Below, piece after piece: positions 27,010-36,161 of a stretch of 64,000 bases of DNA. A model generated the notes under the pieces. That model was not told the DNA's origin and made no database searches. It saw nothing but the letters and a program-made list of their open reading frames with translations. The DNA is from Staphylospora marina (GTDB taxonomy: Bacteria; Bacillota; Bacilli; Thermoactinomycetales; Thermoactinomycetaceae), in assembly GCF_003856495.1 (NCBI RefSeq), contig NZ_CP034118.1:1220001-1284000 (forward strand), in the 5' to 3' direction. The position numbers and the translations under genes are program-made. Position 1 is the first letter of the stretch. Each line of letters starts with the position of its first letter.

Positions 27010-27046
27010 AAAAGACTCTTCCTTATCGGGAAGGGTCTTTTTCTTT
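27010..27046 (+). terminator. Terminator after tRNA-Pro
   Basis: Stem AAAAGAC(T)CTTCC / GGAAG(G)GTCTTTT followed by TCTTT. Confidence 0.85.
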
Positions 27047-27102
27047 GAACGGAGAATGTGTCATTCAGTCTGAAGATCAGTCGCACGGGAGGGACGTCTT
27101 TC

Positions 27103-27321
27103 ATGCAGACAACAGGTGACTTTTTCGTGATCAAGGCCAAAGAAAACGGTGTCAATGTCATCGGACTGACCAGGGGAAAGGACACCCGGTTTCACCACTC
27201 CGAAAAACTGGACAAGGGAGAGGTGATGATCGCCCAGTTCACGGAGCACACCAGTGCGGTGAAAATCCGAGGAAAAGCGACGATCGTCACTCCTTTCGGA
27301 ATCGTGGAAACCGATGAATGA
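27103..27321 (+). CDS. mtrB: Tryptophan RNA-binding attenuation protein (TRAP)
   Basis: A 72-residue subunit of the 11-mer ring that, when loaded with tryptophan, binds (G/U)AG triplets in trp leader RNA and causes termination. The sequence [15 protein letters not shown], then [12 protein letters not shown] and [16 protein letters not shown] contains the strands and the KKR-type RNA-contact residues of the family. Start at 27103 with GGGAGGG upstream. Its target is visible in this window: ten GAG triplets before trpE at 51874-51930. Confidence 0.95.
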   Translation: MQTTGDFFVIKAKENGVNVIGLTRGKDTRFHHSEKLDKGEVMIAQFTEHTSAVKIRGKATIVTPFGIVETDE

Positions 27322-27416
27322 TCCTGCCGCCTGATTCTTCAACGAACCGGCATGTTCCGGCAGTTCGGTCGATACAATGTATGGACGGAACCGGTTTGTC
27401 GGGGAGGAATCGCGAA

Positions 27417-27914
27417 ATGAAGGTGATGGCCGGCAGATTTGCGGCGGTGGTGATGTTGTCCACCCTGCTGGCGGCGATGTTGGGAATTGTTCCGGTCCTG
27501 CTTGAGCGGTCAAACACGACGGGTTCGGGAGCGGAGTTGGCCGTGTTCGGCAATGAAAAATTCCGGCAATTGACGGAGAACAACCTGCCTGATTTCGTCA
27601 TGGGTCAACCGTCCAAGCTTTTGGTCAGGAATGTTCGATTGAACGGAGATGAATTGGAAATTCGTACCGACACCGGCTCGCTCACCCGGGAGGAGGCATT
27701 TCGGGAAGCGTATGCCCTCATTCGCTATGCGTTCACGGTCGGAGGGTCCTTGTCCAAAGTCCGCCTGGAAATGAAAAGTTCCGGGATTTCCGCGGGAATC
27801 CGGGCGGACCGGGCCAGACTTTCCGATGATCCTGGCATGAACAATCCGATGGGGCTTCCTCACGAACAGTACCTGACCGAAATGTTTGATGTGGGACCGG
27901 CTTTCACCGAATGA
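27417..27914 (+). CDS. Membrane-anchored protein of unknown function
   Basis: A 165-residue protein with one N-terminal hydrophobic segment (FAAVVMLSTLLAAMLGIVPVLL) acting as anchor or signal, and a roughly 135-residue mixed alpha/beta part outside the membrane (LVRNVRLNGDELEIRTDTG). No family recognised. GGGGAGGA precedes the ATG at 27417. It lies between mtrB and hepS where B. subtilis has no gene, and could be the first gene of the menaquinone operon, although the hepS leader has a possible minus-10 (TATACT near 27956). Confidence 0.7.
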   Translation: MKVMAGRFAAVVMLSTLLAAMLGIVPVLLERSNTTGSGAELAVFGNEKFRQLTENNLPDFVMGQPSKLLVRNVRLNGDELEIRTDTGSLTREEAFREAYALIRYAFTVGGSLSKVRLEMKSSGISAGIRADRARLSDDPGMNNPMGLPHEQYLTEMFDVGPAFTE

Positions 27915-28007
27915 GACGGGAGTGGGGTGGACTGCTATCCTGTCAGGAAATATGGTATACTATCCAAAGCAAATGATTTCCGATGGGGCGTTGGAGGAAC
28001 GTGTTTG

Positions 28008-28766
28008 ATGGAACTCATACATACGGACGACGAACTCCGTTCGGTTCTGGATGAGGTTCGCCGGGCGAGCGCTCATCCCTATCTGGACCGGATGGTCGGG
28101 AATCCCGTGATTCCGGTTTTTTTTGTGCGCGTGATGGTTCGGATGATGCAATCCATGGGAGTGGATCGCGACAGGCTTCGCCAGTATGCGGTGGCATCCA
28201 CGCTTCTCAAAATGGGACTGGACGTGCATGAACGGATTCCGGTTCAAAGTGAGCCTTCGTCGGGGAGAGAGCAGCAGTTGCTCGTTCTGGCCGGCGATTA
28301 TTACAGCAGTTTGTTTTACCGCATGCTTTCCGCGCATGGGGAGGTGGAGGGAGTTCGTTGCCTCTCCCAAGCGATTTGTCAGATCAACGAATGGAAGACG
28401 ATCCGTCATCTTTCCGAATCCGACGGCGAGCTCTCCCAGATGGATCGACTGCTCCTGGAAGGGAAGATCGAAAGCGGGATTTTGGCGGCGCTGGCCGACT
28501 TTTTTCATGTTGGGAACCATTCTGACAATCCGTGGAAAGATCTGGGACTTGAACTGATGATGCTGGATTTGATCGACCGGTCAAAGACGGGATTCGCCCG
28601 GGAAAGCGGTCTGGACCGGTTGACGGATGAGAGGATGGACCGGATTTTGCCCTTGCTGGAACGGGTGCATCCCGACGATGTCCGGCGAGACTTGATGGAA
28701 TTGGCCACAAAGAGGCAGGACCGGATTCGGGCACGTTGTTCGGGGAAAGGAAGTGACGGGACGTGA
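28008..28766 (+). CDS. hepS: Heptaprenyl diphosphate synthase component 1
   Basis: A 252-residue non-catalytic subunit that pairs with HepT to make the heptaprenyl side chain of menaquinone. Recognised by position before menG/hepT and by segments such as LLVLAGDYYSSLFYRMLS and QMDRLLLEGKIESGIL typical of HepS. ATG at 28008 with GGAGG ten bases upstream. Its stop overlaps the GTG of menG by four bases. Confidence 0.88.
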   Translation: MELIHTDDELRSVLDEVRRASAHPYLDRMVGNPVIPVFFVRVMVRMMQSMGVDRDRLRQYAVASTLLKMGLDVHERIPVQSEPSSGREQQLLVLAGDYYSSLFYRMLSAHGEVEGVRCLSQAICQINEWKTIRHLSESDGELSQMDRLLLEGKIESGILAALADFFHVGNHSDNPWKDLGLELMMLDLIDRSKTGFARESGLDRLTDERMDRILPLLERVHPDDVRRDLMELATKRQDRIRARCSGKGSDGT

Positions 28767-29500
28767 GCAGGGAGCAGCACCGGCCGAAAGCCGGCCATGT
28801 ACATCAGGTGTTTGAAAAAATCGCCCGGGACTATGACCGGGTGAACGATATCATCAGCTTCACGCTGCACAAGCGGTGGCGGGCGTATACGATCAAACGG
28901 ATGCACGTCAAACCGGGGGACACGGCCATCGATGTTTGCACCGGCACGGGAGACTGGGCGATCGCGCTCGCCAAGACCTCCGGCACCGGCAGAATCGTGG
29001 GGCTTGATTTCAGCGGAAACATGTTGGCGGTGGCCAGGGAAAAGCTGGAGCGGGAAGGGCTTGGTGACCGGCTGGAATTGGTGCAGGGAGATGCCATGTC
29101 ACTGCCGTTTCCGGACAATTCGTTCGACCATGCGACGATCGGTTTTGCGCTGAGAAACGTGCCGGACCTGGTGCAAGTGCTGAAAGAGATGAAACGGGTG
29201 GTCAAGCCCGGCGGACAAGTGGTGTCCCTGGAAATGTCCAAACCGTCCTGGGGGCCGTTCAAAGCGGTCTTCTACTTGTATTTCGAGAAAATCCTCCCCT
29301 GGATCGGCAAGATTTTCACCGGTTATTACGAACAATACCGCTGGTTGCCGGAATCGCTGGTCCATTTTCCGGATTATCGGGAGCTGGCGCGGATCATGCG
29401 CGAAGAAGTGGGATTGGAAGACGTCCGGGTCAAGACGTTCGTCGGCGGAGTGACGGCCTTGCACATCGGACGAAAACCGGTTTCCGAACAGGAAGGATGA
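28763..29500 (+). CDS. menG: Demethylmenaquinone methyltransferase
   Basis: A 245-residue SAM-dependent methyltransferase (UbiE/MenG family) performing the last step of menaquinone synthesis. Motif I is DVCTGTGDWAIALAK, followed by GLDFSGNML, QGDAMSLPFPDNSFD and the FALRNVPD signature; N-terminal VHQVFEKIARDYDRVND is typical. GTG start overlapping the hepS stop (GTGA), so translation is coupled. Confidence 0.95.
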   Translation: MSREQHRPKAGHVHQVFEKIARDYDRVNDIISFTLHKRWRAYTIKRMHVKPGDTAIDVCTGTGDWAIALAKTSGTGRIVGLDFSGNMLAVAREKLEREGLGDRLELVQGDAMSLPFPDNSFDHATIGFALRNVPDLVQVLKEMKRVVKPGGQVVSLEMSKPSWGPFKAVFYLYFEKILPWIGKIFTGYYEQYRWLPESLVHFPDYRELARIMREEVGLEDVRVKTFVGGVTALHIGRKPVSEQEG

Positions 29501-29506
29501 CACGAA

Positions 29507-30379
29507 GTGCGATGGTGGAACAAAACGCGGATTGTCCTTGAAATGATCAAATTCGAACATACCGTGTTCGCTCTTCCGTTCGCGTATCTGGGGGCTGTAT
29601 TGGGACATCTGGATGCGACCGGAACGCTTCCGTCTTGGGAAATGATCGGATGGATCACCTTGGCCATGGTGGGGGCGAGAAGCGCCGCGATGGCTCTCAA
29701 CCGCCTGATTGATCGTCACATCGACGCCCGCAACCCCCGGACGAAGAATCGGGCGATTCCGGCCGGGTTGGTTTCGGTGCCGTTCGTGTGGGGGTTTGTC
29801 GCCGTTTCGTTTCTGCTCCTGTTCTGGGCAGCCTTTCAGCTGAATGAATTGACGGTGAAATTGCTTCCGGTGGCCGTATTCTTTCTCGTCTTTTACTCTT
29901 ACACCAAACGGTTCACGTGGTTGTGCCACGCAGTGCTGGGCATCACCACGGGCCTGGGAGCGTTGGGGGGATGGGTGGCTGCCACCGGATCCGTCAACCT
30001 TCCGGGTCTGGTATTGTTCATCGCCGTTGCCTTGTGGATCGGCGGCTTCGACATCATCTATGCCTGCCAGGATCATGATTTTGACCGGGAGGCCGGCATC
30101 CATTCGATTCCGGCCCGGTTCGGCCTTGGAAAAGCGTTGGTCATTTCCGCGCTGATGCATGCGGGAACGGCGGTTTGTCTCATCTCGCTTCCGTTTTTGA
30201 CCGAGCTGGGGGGATGGTATTGGGGCGGCGTGATTCTCACGCTGGCCATTTTGTGGAGGGAACATGCCATTGTTTCCGCGGACGATCTTTCCCGGCTTGA
30301 CACCGCATTTTTCACCATGAACAGCATGGTCAGCATCGTGATGTTCATCTTCACCATGGCGGATGTGTTGCTGAGATGA
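29507..30379 (+). CDS. mqnP: UbiA-family prenyltransferase, probably MqnP of the futalosine pathway
   Basis: A 290-residue membrane prenyltransferase with about eight or nine helices. Aspartate-rich motifs NRLIDRHIDARNPRT and YACQDHDFDREAG bind the prenyl diphosphate and magnesium. Next to a UbiX homologue and mqnA it most likely prenylates the naphthoate intermediate of the futalosine menaquinone route rather than DHNA as MenA does. GTG start seven bases after menG. The MqnP/UbiA distinction rests on gene context. Confidence 0.85.
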   Translation: MRWWNKTRIVLEMIKFEHTVFALPFAYLGAVLGHLDATGTLPSWEMIGWITLAMVGARSAAMALNRLIDRHIDARNPRTKNRAIPAGLVSVPFVWGFVAVSFLLLFWAAFQLNELTVKLLPVAVFFLVFYSYTKRFTWLCHAVLGITTGLGALGGWVAATGSVNLPGLVLFIAVALWIGGFDIIYACQDHDFDREAGIHSIPARFGLGKALVISALMHAGTAVCLISLPFLTELGGWYWGGVILTLAILWREHAIVSADDLSRLDTAFFTMNSMVSIVMFIFTMADVLLR

Positions 30380-30975
30380 ACCAAAAGCGGTTGATTGTCG
30401 GGATGTCGGGAGCGAGCGGAGCGCCTTATGCCCTTGTTCTCCTGGAAGAGTGTCTCCGTCAGGGGCACGAGGTGCATTTGGTGGTGACTGAAGCGGCATG
30501 GAGGGTGTTGAAAGAGGAACACGGTTGGGACGTGAGCCGGAGAGAAAAGCAGTTTGAGGAACGGTTCGGTCATTTGCCCGGCCGATTGGTTTGGCATCCT
30601 CTCCGGGACATCGGGGCATCGATTGCTTCGGGGTCATTCCGGACGGACGGGATGGTGATCATTCCTTGCTCGATGGGCACGCTTGCCAAGGTGGCGGCCG
30701 GTTTGTCCACCAATTTGCTGGAGCGGACGGCGGACGTGATGCTCAAGGAACGGCGTCCTTTGGTGATCGTGCCCCGGGAGACGCCCCTGTCGCAGATTCA
30801 TTTGGAAAACATGCTGAAACTGGCACGGTGCGGAGCCACCATCGTTCCGGCGATGCCGGCTTTTTATCACCGGCCAAGAAGCGTGGATGACATGGTCCGG
30901 TTTGTGGCCGGGAAAGTCCTGGATCTGCTTTCCGTCGACCATGCACTCTACCGGCGCTGGGAGGGTGGACAATGA
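30376..30975 (+). CDS. ubiX: UbiX-family flavin prenyltransferase
   Basis: A 199-residue flavoprotein making prenylated FMN for a UbiD-type decarboxylase. Typical motifs: GMSGASGAPYALVLLE at the N-terminus, IASGSFRTDGMVIIPCSMGTLAKVA and the C-terminal PAFYHRPRSVDDMV. ATGA overlap with the preceding prenyltransferase and a 4-base overlap with mqnA show tight coupling. The UbiD-like partner (MqnL) is not in the window. Confidence 0.92.
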   Translation: MNQKRLIVGMSGASGAPYALVLLEECLRQGHEVHLVVTEAAWRVLKEEHGWDVSRREKQFEERFGHLPGRLVWHPLRDIGASIASGSFRTDGMVIIPCSMGTLAKVAAGLSTNLLERTADVMLKERRPLVIVPRETPLSQIHLENMLKLARCGATIVPAMPAFYHRPRSVDDMVRFVAGKVLDLLSVDHALYRRWEGGQ

Positions 30976-31814
30976 CAGTCCGAGTCGGAAAGATCTCATT
31001 CACCAATGTCTTGCCGATCTATCAACACCTGGATGCAACGGGCCTCGACATCGAACTTGTCCCCGAGGTTCCGGCGCGTCTCAACAAGGCGATGGCAGAG
31101 GGCGGCATCGACCTCAGCCCCATCTCATCTTTTGCGTTCGGAGCGCGTCACCGTGATTTCTATCTCTTGCCGGATCTGTCCGTCAGCGCATGGGGGGACG
31201 TTCGCTCCGTGTGCCTGTTTACCAAAGGAAAGAGCCTGTCGGAGTTGGACGGGGCGCGTGTGGCGTTGACACCCAAATCGGCCTCGTCCGTTGCCTTGCT
31301 CAGGATTTTGCTGGAAAGGTATGAGGGGGTCAAGCCCCGTTACGAAACCATGGAGCCGGATTTGCCGAGAATGTTGGAATCCGCGGATGCGGCCCTTCTG
31401 ATCGGGGATGATGCAATCGTCGGCGGGAGAGCCCACCCCGAATATCGGGTGTTCGATCTCGGCCGCGAATGGCATGAGCGAACCGGGCACTCGATGACAT
31501 TTGCCGTTTGGGCCGTACGCCGGGAAGTGGCCCATCGGTCCCCGAACGAGCTGGCGAACATCCATGAACGCTTTCTGGAAGCAAAAGAATCGGGGAAACG
31601 GGATTTGCGTCCGGCCGTCCATGAGGCCATGCGTCTTTTGGGAGGCGACGAAGGCTGCTGGGAGAGGTATTTCAGGGGATTGACGTATGATTTGGGCGAA
31701 CGGGAGCTCGAAGGGCTCAAGCTCTTTTTTCGCCACTGCGCGGAGCTTTCGCTCCTTCCGGAAGACGTGGAGATTTGCATGCCGGACCTCGGGGCCGGAA
31801 CAGGCATGCGCTGA
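30972..31814 (+). CDS. mqnA: Chorismate dehydratase MqnA (futalosine menaquinone pathway)
   Basis: A 280-residue enzyme that opens the futalosine route by dehydrating chorismate. MqnA features: KISFTNVLPIYQHLD at the start, DLSPISSFAFG, and the LTPKSASSVALLR and DAALLIGDDAI segments of the periplasmic-binding-protein-like fold. Starts inside the ubiX stop. Its substrate is made by the aro genes 18 kb downstream. Confidence 0.92.
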   Translation: MTVRVGKISFTNVLPIYQHLDATGLDIELVPEVPARLNKAMAEGGIDLSPISSFAFGARHRDFYLLPDLSVSAWGDVRSVCLFTKGKSLSELDGARVALTPKSASSVALLRILLERYEGVKPRYETMEPDLPRMLESADAALLIGDDAIVGGRAHPEYRVFDLGREWHERTGHSMTFAVWAVRREVAHRSPNELANIHERFLEAKESGKRDLRPAVHEAMRLLGGDEGCWERYFRGLTYDLGERELEGLKLFFRHCAELSLLPEDVEICMPDLGAGTGMR

Positions 31815-31828
31815 TCAGGGTGAAGCGG

Positions 31829-32800
31829 ATGAATTTGCAGGACATTTATCTGAATCTGAAAAAAGACCTGGAGATTGTCGAACAGGCATTGGCCCGCTCG
31901 GTCGAAGCGGACGTGGCCGTGCTGCGTGACGCATCCCTCCATCTCCTGAAATCCGGAGGAAAGAGAATGCGTCCGGTGTTTGTCCTGCTCTCCGGTCATT
32001 TCGGCCGATATGAAGTCGAGCGTCTTTGCCGGGCCGCGGTTGCATTGGAGATGATTCACATGGCCACACTGGTTCATGACGACGTGATCGATGACGCGGA
32101 CACACGGCGGGGACGGAAGACGGTAAAGGCGGAATGGGACAATCGCGTGGCCATGTATGCGGGGGATTGGCTGTTCGCAAGGGCTCTCCGGGAATTGGCC
32201 GATCTGGGGGATCACCGGGTTCAGGTCATTCTGGCCGAAGCGATGCGGCTCATGTGCCTTGGGGAGATCGAGCAGATTGAGGATTTGTACGCCGAACGGC
32301 TGTCCCTGAGGCGCTATCTTCGCCGCATCAAGCGGAAAACGGCTCTTTTGATGTCCATCAGCTGTCATCTCGGAGCGCTGGTTGCCGGCGCGAGCGAGGA
32401 GCACATCCGGTTGCTGCGTGCGTACGGGTATTACGTCGGGATGGCTTTCCAGCTGACGGACGACGTGCTGGATCTGACGGGAGATGAACGGATTTTGGGA
32501 AAACCGGCCGGAAGCGACCTCAAGCAGGGCAATGTCACGTTGCCGGTTCTTCACGTGCTGCACACCGGAACGGCGGATCACAGACAGAAAATCCTGGACT
32601 TCCTGCGCTCACAGGGAATGGCCGACAATCTGGGGGAAGTCCTTGACATCGTGCGGGGAGGCGGCGGAGTGGAAGCCACCCTCGAGCTGTCCCGCCGCTA
32701 TCTGAACAAGGCCATCGACTGCCTGAACCGGCTCCCCGATTCCCACCAGCGTGAATCGCTCCGGTTGATCGCGGAGTTCATCGTTCGCCGAAACTATTGA
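31829..32800 (+). CDS. hepT: Heptaprenyl diphosphate synthase component 2
   Basis: A 323-residue trans-prenyltransferase, catalytic partner of HepS. First aspartate-rich motif HDDVIDDADTRRG, second QLTDDVLDLTGDE; GGKRMRP near residue 45 binds the diphosphate. ATG at 31829 with AGGGTG just upstream, 14 bases after mqnA. Last gene of the menaquinone operon. Confidence 0.95.
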   Translation: MNLQDIYLNLKKDLEIVEQALARSVEADVAVLRDASLHLLKSGGKRMRPVFVLLSGHFGRYEVERLCRAAVALEMIHMATLVHDDVIDDADTRRGRKTVKAEWDNRVAMYAGDWLFARALRELADLGDHRVQVILAEAMRLMCLGEIEQIEDLYAERLSLRRYLRRIKRKTALLMSISCHLGALVAGASEEHIRLLRAYGYYVGMAFQLTDDVLDLTGDERILGKPAGSDLKQGNVTLPVLHVLHTGTADHRQKILDFLRSQGMADNLGEVLDIVRGGGGVEATLELSRRYLNKAIDCLNRLPDSHQRESLRLIAEFIVRRNY

Positions 32801-32805
32801 TCGAG

Positions 32806-32834
32806 TTGCGTTTGTCGGACTTCCTTGCTAAAAT
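32806..32834 (+). promoter_or_regulatory. Promoter of ndk
   Basis: TTGCGT, 17-base spacer, TAAAAT, about 60 bases upstream of ndk. Confidence 0.5.
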
Positions 32835-32896
32835 TTGAGTGTCGTCGCCCGACCGGTGACCGACGTTCTACATAGGAACCGACGGAGGAATCCATC

Positions 32897-33340
32897 ATGG
32901 AAAAAACGTTTATCATGGTCAAACCCGACGGCGTGCAACGCGGTCTGATCGGAGAAGTCGTCTCCCGCTTTGAAAAAAAGGGATGGCAGCTTGTGGGCGC
33001 CAAATTCATGACGGTTTCCCGCGAACTGGCCGAAAAGCACTACGCCGAGCACAAGGAAAAACCGTTTTTCGGTGAACTGGTGGACTTCATCACTTCCGGT
33101 CCGGTCTTTGCCATGGTGTGGCAGGGCCACAACGTGATTGCCGGCGCCCGTCAGATGATGGGCAAAACGAACCCGGCCGACGCCGCTCCGGGAACCATTC
33201 GCGGTGACTTCGGCGTCAACGTGGCGATGAACATCGTGCACGGTTCCGATTCCCCGGAAAGCGCCGAACGTGAAATTGCACTCTGGTTCGGCAACGAAGA
33301 GCTGGTCAATTGGGAAAAAACCATCAACAAGTGGATCTGA
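32897..33340 (+). CDS. ndk: Nucleoside diphosphate kinase
   Basis: A 147-residue enzyme balancing NTP pools by phosphotransfer. [19 protein letters not shown] is the family start, and the active-site histidine is in [12 protein letters not shown]. Normal length. In B. subtilis cheR and aroF follow; here the lantibiotic and ABC-transporter cluster begins immediately after the ndk terminator. Confidence 0.97.
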   Translation: MEKTFIMVKPDGVQRGLIGEVVSRFEKKGWQLVGAKFMTVSRELAEKHYAEHKEKPFFGELVDFITSGPVFAMVWQGHNVIAGARQMMGKTNPADAAPGTIRGDFGVNVAMNIVHGSDSPESAEREIALWFGNEELVNWEKTINKWI

Positions 33341-33349
33341 GCGGCACGA

Positions 33350-33382
33350 AAAACGCACCTTCCGGATGGAGGTGCGTTTTTT
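33350..33382. terminator. Bidirectional terminator between ndk and the ABC cluster
   Basis: Stem AAAACGCACCT / AGGTGCGTTTT with a 9-base loop and runs of T on the plus and of A on the other side. Confidence 0.9.
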
Positions 33383-33408
33383 CATGGGGCGGGGAAATCC
33401 CCGACACG

Positions 33409-34368
33409 TCAGGCTACGTCTCTCCTGGCGAACACCCACCAGGAAATGCCCGTGAACAACAGAAAGTGAACCACAAGCACCGTCAGGGAAAAAGCGAGGG
33501 TCATTCCTTCCGCGGGAGGTGAACCTTCGCCGAAATACGGGAGAAGATCGGTATTGGCAAACAGGATCCAACGGATCCAGTCGGCTCCGCGGAGGGACAA
33601 AATGTTGACCGCCTGATGGCCGGCAAACATCAGAAATACGGACAGTCCGATGGCCGCCGAGCTGCTGCGGAACACGGTGGAGATCATGAATGCGAACGTG
33701 ACCATCATCAACAGTTCCGCCGTGCTTCCGGCAAACAGAATGAGAAGATGGGCCGGCACACTTCGCTCGATGATCTGTTGTCCGTCATGAATCAGGCGGG
33801 GAGGTCCCCAGGATTCAAATCCGAACATCACTCCGCCGACCAGGGGCAACAGGACAAACAAAAGGAGCAGCAATCCGAGGGCGAACAGCAGAATGGACAA
33901 GTATTTGGCCAGCAGGATCTGAGATCTTCCCGGAGGCCGGATCAGCAGAAACTTGATGGTTCCCATCGAGAATTCGCCGGCGACGGCCGTTGCCCCGGTG
34001 ATCACCGTGAACAGGGTGACCAGGGGAATCAACAACGTTCCGGTTTCCCGGGTGAATTTCCACATGAGAGGTTCGTGAGGAGGAAGGTTTTTCTGAAGCC
34101 GGTATTCATTGATCTCCATTTTTTTTCTGGTCTCTTCCGCCATGGCCGGCGGAAGTTGTCCTTTGGACAGGCTCTCCGCCAGTTGTTCGTTTTCCAGGAG
34201 CAGGGATTGCTTCCAGGGATCGGCGGGAGCTTCCGCCGGTTGGTATGCCTTCATGACGAATGCCATCAGGATGCAGGCCGCGGCAAGAATCCCGCACATC
34301 ACCGGGGTGGAGAGCCGGCGCCAGATTTTCATGTTTTCGTTTTGCACCAGACGCAGAAAGCGGATCAT
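33409..34368 (-). CDS. ABC-2 type transporter permease, second ABC module
   Basis: A 319-residue permease with six predicted membrane helices: one near residue 25, a roughly 70-residue extracytoplasmic loop (AEAPADPWKQSLLLENEQLAE region), then five helices after the GATAVAGEFSMGTIKFLL cytosolic motif. This layout fits ABC-2 permeases of antimicrobial-peptide or sodium efflux systems. Its start overlaps the ATPase gene by four bases. In the lantibiotic locus a self-protection role is plausible; the substrate is not shown by sequence. Confidence 0.82.
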   Translation of the reverse strand: MIRFLRLVQNENMKIWRRLSTPVMCGILAAACILMAFVMKAYQPAEAPADPWKQSLLLENEQLAESLSKGQLPPAMAEETRKKMEINEYRLQKNLPPHEPLMWKFTRETGTLLIPLVTLFTVITGATAVAGEFSMGTIKFLLIRPPGRSQILLAKYLSILLFALGLLLLLFVLLPLVGGVMFGFESWGPPRLIHDGQQIIERSVPAHLLILFAGSTAELLMMVTFAFMISTVFRSSSAAIGLSVFLMFAGHQAVNILSLRGADWIRWILFANTDLLPYFGEGSPPAEGMTLAFSLTVLVVHFLLFTGISWWVFARRDVA

Positions 34369-35291
34369 GCTCCCACTCCTCCCGTCAACGACAAGTAACG
34401 GTCTTCCAGGGAGATGTTTTCCGTCCGGATTTCGTACACCCGGATGCCTGACTTGACCAATTCCGCGTTCGCTTCCGGAATTTGTTCGTATTTCAGCGAG
34501 ATCCGGAGCCGGTCGTCTTCGACGTGTACCGTTCGTTCAGGGAAGAGGGTTCGGAGAATTTGTTCCGCGGAGGGAAGCGGATCCGCGAAAAAAAAGACGG
34601 TCCGTTCGTGTTCCTCATGGTTTCCGCGCCAGTCATTCAGTCTCCGCTCTTCGATCCATTCCCCCTGCTTCAAAATGCCGAATCGGTCGCACATGGCTTC
34701 CATTTCAGCGAGGATGTGGCTGGAAACCAAAATGGACAGGTTTTCTTCCCGGACCAACCGTCGCAGGTCATCGCGAAGATTGCGGATTCCGGCCGGATCC
34801 AGTCCGTTGGTCGGTTCGTCAAGAATCAATATTTTGGGCGAGTGCAGGAGGGCCTGCGCGATGCCGAGGCGTTGTCTCATTCCGAGAGAATAGGTTTTCA
34901 CCTTGTCGTCAATGCTGTCCCCGAGGCCGACCATCCGGACGACTTCACGGATTCGGTCGCGACTCACGTGATCAGACATGCGGGCATAATGAAGCAGATT
35001 GTGATAACCGGAAAGAAACGGGTAGAATTCAGGGTTTTCCACAATGGCCCCCACCCGGGAAAGGGCCAGGGCGCGATGGGTTTTCAGGTTGTGGCCATCG
35101 ATGAAAATGTCGCCTTCCGTGGGGGACATCAATCCGGTGATCAGCCGGATGACCGTGGTTTTTCCGGCACCGTTGGGACCGAGAAAACCGAAAATTTCAC
35201 CCGGATACAGGTCAAGATGGAGTCGGTTGACGATGACTTTGTCTCCGATCTTTTTGGTCAGATTCCGAACGGTGAGAACAGGGGTTGGCAC
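34365..35291 (-). CDS. ABC transporter ATP-binding protein, second ABC module
   Basis: A 308-residue ATPase: Walker A LGPNGAGKTTVI near residue 40, signature TYSLGMRQRLGIAQ, Walker B ILILDEPTNGLDPAG, and a C-terminal extension of about 90 residues as in BcrA/LanF-type bacteriocin exporters. GTG start with GGAGGG upstream. A perfect hairpin lies between it and the preceding permease gene, so it probably forms a unit with the 33409-34368 permease, separable from the LanFEG-like genes. Confidence 0.88.
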   Translation of the reverse strand: MPTPVLTVRNLTKKIGDKVIVNRLHLDLYPGEIFGFLGPNGAGKTTVIRLITGLMSPTEGDIFIDGHNLKTHRALALSRVGAIVENPEFYPFLSGYHNLLHYARMSDHVSRDRIREVVRMVGLGDSIDDKVKTYSLGMRQRLGIAQALLHSPKILILDEPTNGLDPAGIRNLRDDLRRLVREENLSILVSSHILAEMEAMCDRFGILKQGEWIEERRLNDWRGNHEEHERTVFFFADPLPSAEQILRTLFPERTVHVEDDRLRISLKYEQIPEANAELVKSGIRVYEIRTENISLEDRYLSLTGGVGA

Positions 35292-35324
35292 TCACATCCC
35301 TCCGCATCAAGGATTCGACGGAAA

Positions 35325-35352
35325 GGGAAGCCGGCAGGGTTGCCGGCTTCCC
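35325..35352 (-). terminator. Hairpin between the two ABC modules
   Basis: Perfect 12-bp stem GGGAAGCCGGCA / TGCCGGCTTCCC with a 4-base loop; only a short pyrimidine run (CCCTTTCC) follows on the minus strand, so termination would be partial. Confidence 0.6.
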
Positions 35353-35377
35353 GGAAGTACCTTGCCATCGGCACCGG

Positions 35378-36118
35378 TTACACCGATTTCCTGCGGAAAT
35401 ACGTCAATCCGATGAAAATCGCCAGGAATAACACGACGGGGACGACAGTCAGGAACATGCCGGACACTCCCGTGGTTCCTCCCTGCATCATGCCGATGGC
35501 CGGGAGCGCCCAGGGATACAGGGTAACGGAAGACGATTTGAGCTCGGAGCTGATGATCAGGAAGACCGGCACGGTCAAAGCCACATTGCTGATCATCGGT
35601 TTGACGAACCCTTCCATCCACAAGGCCAGGGAATATTGAATGGCGGCCAGCGGCAATGCGCCGACCCATCCGGACATGGCGCTGATGAAAAGGGTGCCCC
35701 AAGGAACGGGGCCGTCAAGTCCCAGAATTTTTCCCACAGCGACAAACAGGGCGAGAGCGAAGATCTGCGCGAAGAGAAGCAGGGCGTAAAGCCAGATCAG
35801 TTTTCCGAAAAAAAGCTGATGCCGGGGAACCGGAAACGTGAACAACTGTTTCCACCCGTTGCCCGTCTGTTCGAAACGGCAGAGGCTCGTGGCCACCATG
35901 GCGGACAGAATGGGATAGAAGATCCCGCCATAAAACATGATGGACATGGCCCAGGGCATGAACCAGAGGTTGTCGGCTTCGAACCGGTATTTGCCGATCA
36001 TGATACCGACGTAGATGAACAGGGTGTACAGGATCGGCAAGGACGGCAAGATCACCAGAAGCAGCCAGATTTTCGAACGGCGCAGTTTGATCCACTCGGC
36101 TTGAAGGATTCCGGTCAC
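35378..36118 (-). CDS. Lantibiotic-immunity-type ABC permease (LanE/LanG-like)
   Basis: A 246-residue protein with six hydrophobic segments and the start MTGILQAEWIKLRRSKIW, the N-terminal AEWIKLRRS pattern common in LanE/LanG and MutE/EpiE immunity permeases. The cytosolic motif after helix 2 is RFEQTGNGWKQLFTFPVPR, echoed in its neighbour (EHQTGMWKQLLAMPVPK), so the two are ancient duplicates. Together with the ATPase at 36875-37798 it would expel the lantibiotic from the producer's membrane. Confidence 0.82.
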   Translation of the reverse strand: MTGILQAEWIKLRRSKIWLLLVILPSLPILYTLFIYVGIMIGKYRFEADNLWFMPWAMSIMFYGGIFYPILSAMVATSLCRFEQTGNGWKQLFTFPVPRHQLFFGKLIWLYALLLFAQIFALALFVAVGKILGLDGPVPWGTLFISAMSGWVGALPLAAIQYSLALWMEGFVKPMISNVALTVPVFLIISSELKSSSVTLYPWALPAIGMMQGGTTGVSGMFLTVVPVVLFLAIFIGLTYFRRKSV

Positions 36119-36161
36119 GGAAGTTCCTCCCCATCTTTCGGATGATCTCGTAGGATTCGGT

